The notes below the pieces were generated by a model, which made no database searches, was not told the DNA's origin, and was given only the letters and a program-made list of their open reading frames with translations. From Candidatus Omnitrophota bacterium (GTDB lineage: Bacteria > Omnitrophota > Gorgyraeia > 2-02-FULL-51-18), in NCBI GenBank assembly GCA_016206825.1, contig JACQQY010000003.1:1-35551 (forward strand): a DNA stretch of 35,551 nt, in the 5' to 3' direction. Within the stretch, counting starts at the first letter, position 1. Every line of letters begins with the position of its first letter. The position numbers and the translations under genes were made by a program. Positions 32,099-35,551 of the stretch are shown here, piece by piece.

Positions 32099-33085
32099 TT
32101 AAAGCCACTTCATCATTCCGCGCAGTTTGGCTCCTATTTTCTCGATGGGATGGCCGTCATCCGCATGGCGGAGCTTTTCGAATTTCGCTTTGCCGTTCCG
32201 ATAAACCGACAAAAACTCCTTGGCAAACCGGCCGTTTTGGATTTCCTTCAGGATCTTTTCCATCTCCCGCCGCGTCTTTTGATTGATGACCCGGGGTCCG
32301 CGGGTGATGTCCCCATACTCGGCCGTGTCCGAAACCCGTTTCCGCATTCCCTGAATCCCCGATGAATAAATCATGTCGGTAATGAGCTTGACCTCATGCA
32401 GACACTCGAAATAAGCGACTTCGGGCTGATAGCCCGCCTGAATAAGCGTCTCAAAACCGGTTTTAATGAGAGCGCTCACCCCGCCGCACAAAACCGTCTG
32501 CTCGCCGAAAAGGTCCGTTTCCGTCTCCTCTTTAAAGGTCGTTTCGATCACGCCGGCTCGAGTGCCGCCCAGCGCCTTTGCGTAGGCCAGAGCGGTCTTT
32601 TTGCACCGTTTGGTCGCGTCCTGGTAAACGGCCACAAGGCAGGGGACGCCCTTTCCTTCTTCGTAAAGCCGCCGGACCAGACTCCCCGGCCCTTTCGGAG
32701 CCACCATAAAGACGTCGACGTCTTTGGGAGGAACGATTTGCTTGAAGTGAATGTTAAAACCATGCGAAAAGGCAAGCGCTTTTCCGCGCGTCATGTGGGG
32801 CCGGAGACACTCCTCATAAAGATCCTTTTGCAAGGGATCCTGGACAAGCATCACCAGAATGTCCGACTCCTTGGCCGCTTCCCCGGCGCTTACCGGTTCA
32901 AAACCGTCGCCTTTGGCCGTCTCGTAATTGCTCCCCCCCGGTCTTTGAGCGACGAGGACCCTCACTCCGCTGTCCCGAAGGTTCAGGGCCTGTCCGCGCC
33001 CTTGAATGCCATAGCCGACAACCCCCACCGTCTTATTCCGGATAACGCTCAAATCTGCATCCTTGTCATAATAGATTTTTGCCAT
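32099..33085 (-). CDS. ilvC: Ketol-acid reductoisomerase
   Basis: [71 protein letters not shown]. Confidence 0.95.
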   Translation of the reverse strand: MAKIYYDKDADLSVIRNKTVGVVGYGIQGRGQALNLRDSGVRVLVAQRPGGSNYETAKGDGFEPVSAGEAAKESDILVMLVQDPLQKDLYEECLRPHMTRGKALAFSHGFNIHFKQIVPPKDVDVFMVAPKGPGSLVRRLYEEGKGVPCLVAVYQDATKRCKKTALAYAKALGGTRAGVIETTFKEETETDLFGEQTVLCGGVSALIKTGFETLIQAGYQPEVAYFECLHEVKLITDMIYSSGIQGMRKRVSDTAEYGDITRGPRVINQKTRREMEKILKEIQNGRFAKEFLSVYRNGKAKFEKLRHADDGHPIEKIGAKLRGMMKWL

Positions 33086-33094
33086 CTCTCCTCC

Positions 33095-33613
33095 TTACTC
33101 TCCTTCGGCTCCCGCCTTCTTCGACAACGCCACCGTTCCTGTCCTTGCGATCTCTACGATTCCCAGTTCTTTGAAGATCCCAAAGAGCTTCTCGGCATTT
33201 TGACTGGATTCGGTGCATTCAAAAGCCACGACTTTGGGATTTTCCTCCAGGACCTTTAGCGAATGCTGTGACAGCAGAACCGGCAAACGCTCTTTCAATT
33301 CCGGAGAATGGCGCACTTTCACCAGCATCAGCTCCCGGTCGATGAAATCCTCCTCCGTGAGATCCTGAATTTTGATGACATCGATCAATTTATTGAGCTG
33401 TTTTTTAATCTGCTCGAGCGTCTTCTCATCCCCATGCAAAACAAGCGTGATCCGCGAAAGCGTCGGGTCTTCCGTCTCTCCAACGGCCAGCGAATCAATG
33501 TTAAATCCGCGCGCCGAGAAAAGCCCCGTCACGTGCGACAAGACACCCGCCCTGTTTTCCACTAAAACCGATAACGTTATCCGCCTCACCGGCGTCGGTT
33601 CATGAACTGCCAT
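33095..33613 (-). CDS. ilvN: Acetolactate synthase small subunit
   Basis: RRITLSVLVENRAGVLSHVTGLFSARGFNIDSLAVGETEDPTLSRITLV. Start at internal Met (ORF opens at 33736). Confidence 0.93.
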   Translation of the reverse strand: MAVHEPTPVRRITLSVLVENRAGVLSHVTGLFSARGFNIDSLAVGETEDPTLSRITLVLHGDEKTLEQIKKQLNKLIDVIKIQDLTEEDFIDRELMLVKVRHSPELKERLPVLLSQHSLKVLEENPKVVAFECTESSQNAEKLFGIFKELGIVEIARTGTVALSKKAGAEGE

Positions 33614-33615
33614 TT

Positions 33616-35292
33616 TTAAGCCATGTCCATCATCTGTTCGATCGACTGCCCTGAGGGGATCATGGGGAAGACGTTTTCTTCTTCCGTCACCACAAAATCC
33701 AGCACGCAGGGCCTGTCCGTTATGGTTTTCGACCACTCGATCGCCTTCTCCACGTCTTTCTTTTCCGTCACCCTTATCCCGACGGCTCCATAAGCCTCCG
33801 CCAATTTCACGAAATCAGGATTTCCTTCCATGTATGAGCTCGAATAACGGTGTTTGTAAAAAATCTCCTGCCATTGTCTCACCATTCCCAGATAGTTGTT
33901 ATTGATAATGGCGATTTTGACGGGCAGTTTCCATACCACGGCGGTGGACATCTCCTGAATGTTCATTTGGAAAGAGCCGTCGCCCGTGATGCACACGACG
34001 GGCTTGTCCGGATGGGCCAGTTGGGCCCCGACGGCCGCTGGAAAACCGTAGCCCATCGTGCCGAGGCCGCCGCTTGTCAAAAATTGATTCGGACCGTTCA
34101 AAACGTAATATTGGGCCGCCCACATTTGGTGCTGACCCACGTCGGTGGTCACGACGGCATCGGGGCCGAAGATCTCTGAGAGCTTCCCAATCGCGTATTG
34201 CGGCCGGACCGAAACGGGATCGTCCTTATACCGAAGCGGGCTTTCTTTTCTCCAATGCGCAATCTGCTCGAGCCAATCCCCGGTGTCTGCCGCCTTCACG
34301 ATTTTATTCAATTCCCGCAGAACCTCCTTCACGTCGCCCACGATGGGAACGTCCACTTTGACGTTTTTGGAAATGGCGGATGGGTCGACGTCGATGTGGA
34401 TGACCTTCGCTTTTGGAGCGAACTTCTTGATGTCGCCGGTCACCCGGTCATCGAAACGGGCGCCCACTGCAATGAGACAATCGCACTCATGCACGGCCTT
34501 ATTGGCATAAACAGTCCCGTGCATGCCCAGCATTCCCAAAAAGAGAGGATGCGAGCCGGGAACCCCTCCCAAACCCATCAAAGTATTGGTGCAGGGGGCA
34601 TTTATCTTTTCCGCAAATTCTTTGAGTTCAGGGGCGGCATTCGCGATGATGACGCCGCCGCCGGTGTAAACCACCGGGCGCTTCGATTCGGCGATGAGCT
34701 TAGCCGCTTTTTTGATTTGGCCGGGATGACCCTGCATGGTCGGTTTAAAGCCCCGGATGTTCGCCGTCTCCGGATAGTGAAAATCCACCTCCGCAAGACT
34801 CACATCCGAAGGAAAATCAATGAGCACCGGCCCCGGCCGGCCGTGCGTGGCGATGTAAAAGGCCTCCTTCAGGATCCGCGGCAGTTCGCGGACGTCCCTT
34901 ACCAAATAATTATACTTCGTGATCGGACGGGTGATCCCCGTTGTATCCGCTTCTTGAAATGCGTCATTGCCTATGAGATGAGTTTTGACCTGCCCGGTGA
35001 TCACCACGAGCGGGATCGAATCCATATAAGCATCCGCCAGTCCCGTCACGGTGTTGGTTGCCCCAGGCCCGGAAGTCACCACGACCACCCCGGGTCTCCC
35101 GGTCGATCGCGCATAACCCTCCGCCATGTGGACGGCTCCCTGCTCATGTCTCACCAGCACCACCTTAAAAGGAGCATCGTACAGCCGGTCAAAAAGAGGC
35201 AGACACGCTCCTCCCGGAAGCCCAAAAACGTGCTCCACCCTCTCTTTAACAAAAGCCTCCACAACCGCCTGCGCCCCTGTCATCTTCGCCAT
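33616..35292 (-). CDS. ilvB: Acetolactate synthase large subunit
   Basis: VFGLPGGACLPLFDRLYD; RHEQGAVHMAEGYARSTGRPGVVVVTSGPGATN; CITGDGSFQMNIQEM; NNNYLGMVRQWQE. Confidence 0.95.
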   Translation of the reverse strand: MAKMTGAQAVVEAFVKERVEHVFGLPGGACLPLFDRLYDAPFKVVLVRHEQGAVHMAEGYARSTGRPGVVVVTSGPGATNTVTGLADAYMDSIPLVVITGQVKTHLIGNDAFQEADTTGITRPITKYNYLVRDVRELPRILKEAFYIATHGRPGPVLIDFPSDVSLAEVDFHYPETANIRGFKPTMQGHPGQIKKAAKLIAESKRPVVYTGGGVIIANAAPELKEFAEKINAPCTNTLMGLGGVPGSHPLFLGMLGMHGTVYANKAVHECDCLIAVGARFDDRVTGDIKKFAPKAKVIHIDVDPSAISKNVKVDVPIVGDVKEVLRELNKIVKAADTGDWLEQIAHWRKESPLRYKDDPVSVRPQYAIGKLSEIFGPDAVVTTDVGQHQMWAAQYYVLNGPNQFLTSGGLGTMGYGFPAAVGAQLAHPDKPVVCITGDGSFQMNIQEMSTAVVWKLPVKIAIINNNYLGMVRQWQEIFYKHRYSSSYMEGNPDFVKLAEAYGAVGIRVTEKKDVEKAIEWSKTITDRPCVLDFVVTEEENVFPMIPSGQSIEQMMDMA

Positions 35293-35405
35293 GACTTTTG
35301 TTCCCCGTTTGGTATCGTATCCTACTTAATTTACTATAGTTACGATAAATCTAAAAAGAAAAATCTAATAAAAAATGGGGCTTCTCAACCCACAAAGGAG
35401 TTTTT

Positions 35406-35434
35406 ATTATATCACGAAGGAAGGCGCTGTCCAA
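35406..35434 (-). promoter_or_regulatory. Putative sigma70-type promoter of the ilvB operon
   Basis: Reverse strand TTGGAC (35434-35429) - 17 nt - TATAAT (35411-35406); ATG of ilvB at 35292. Confidence 0.6.
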
Positions 35435-35443
35435 AAAAAAGAA

Positions 35444-35471
35444 GTAGGGGCACATTGCCATGTGCCCCTAC
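35444..35471. repeat. Palindrome GTAGGGGCACAT-TGCC-ATGTGCCCCTAC at the alr 3' end
   Basis: Perfect 12-bp arms with 4-nt loop; contains the alr stop codon. Confidence 0.92.
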
Positions 35472-35551
35472 TCCCGATAAATTCGGGGGACACGGCTGTG
35501 AATGGAGCAAAGAATCTCATAAGGGATGGTCCCTGCGATCCGGGCCAGATC
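35468..35551 (-). CDS. alr: Alanine racemase, C-terminal fragment (truncated by window end)
   Basis: Reverse strand reads DLARIAGTIPYEILCSIHSRVPRIYRE*, matching the conserved Alr C-terminal AGTIPYEIL...RVPRxY pattern. Confidence 0.75.
   Translation of the reverse strand, partial: DLARIAGTIPYEILCSIHSRVPRIYRE

Noticed and set aside
32396-33259. 287-aa + strand ORF
   Set aside because: Antisense to ilvC/ilvN; shadow ORF.

Overview
A 35.5 kb window from a Gram-negative (LPS-bearing) bacterium, probably an uncultivated lineage; the taxonomy is inference only. Left part, + strand: a C-terminal CDS fragment, then a cupredoxin-like protein, heme A synthase (CtaA/COX15), heme O synthase (CtaB/CyoE), a small membrane protein and a 2x[4Fe-4S] ferredoxin. 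Next come a divergent gshB/gshA glutathione pair, an inositol-monophosphatase-like protein, a hotdog thioesterase, a 4-OT-like tautomerase, a tandem ACT protein and a secreted SNase-like nuclease. Right part: an almost unbroken minus-strand run. From its upstream end it reads ilvB-ilvN-ilvC-leuA-aroE-prepilin peptidase-aroC-aroK-dprA-topA-xerC/D-waaA-lpxK-LpxL-type acyltransferase-glycosyltransferases-polysaccharide deacetylase, followed by three pilin-like genes. The last CDS at the right edge is the C-terminus of alanine racemase. No rRNA, tRNA, CRISPR or transposase was seen. Most unusual observations: (1) topA carries an in-frame N-terminal ThiS-like ubiquitin-fold domain with an internal GGG at the junction; (2) a short palindromic repeat family (24/48-bp forms, read as MVRQAHHE, RGELAEP or FDKLRAG) sits in frame in four genes and supplies two start codons; (3) a second hairpin family (three full copies) directly abuts the Shine-Dalgarno/start region of three genes; (4) GTAGGGGC palindromes supply the stop codons of leuA and alr; (5) an LpxL-type acyltransferase is fused to an ELM1-family domain, alongside GT4-GT9 and GT9-GT9 fusions.
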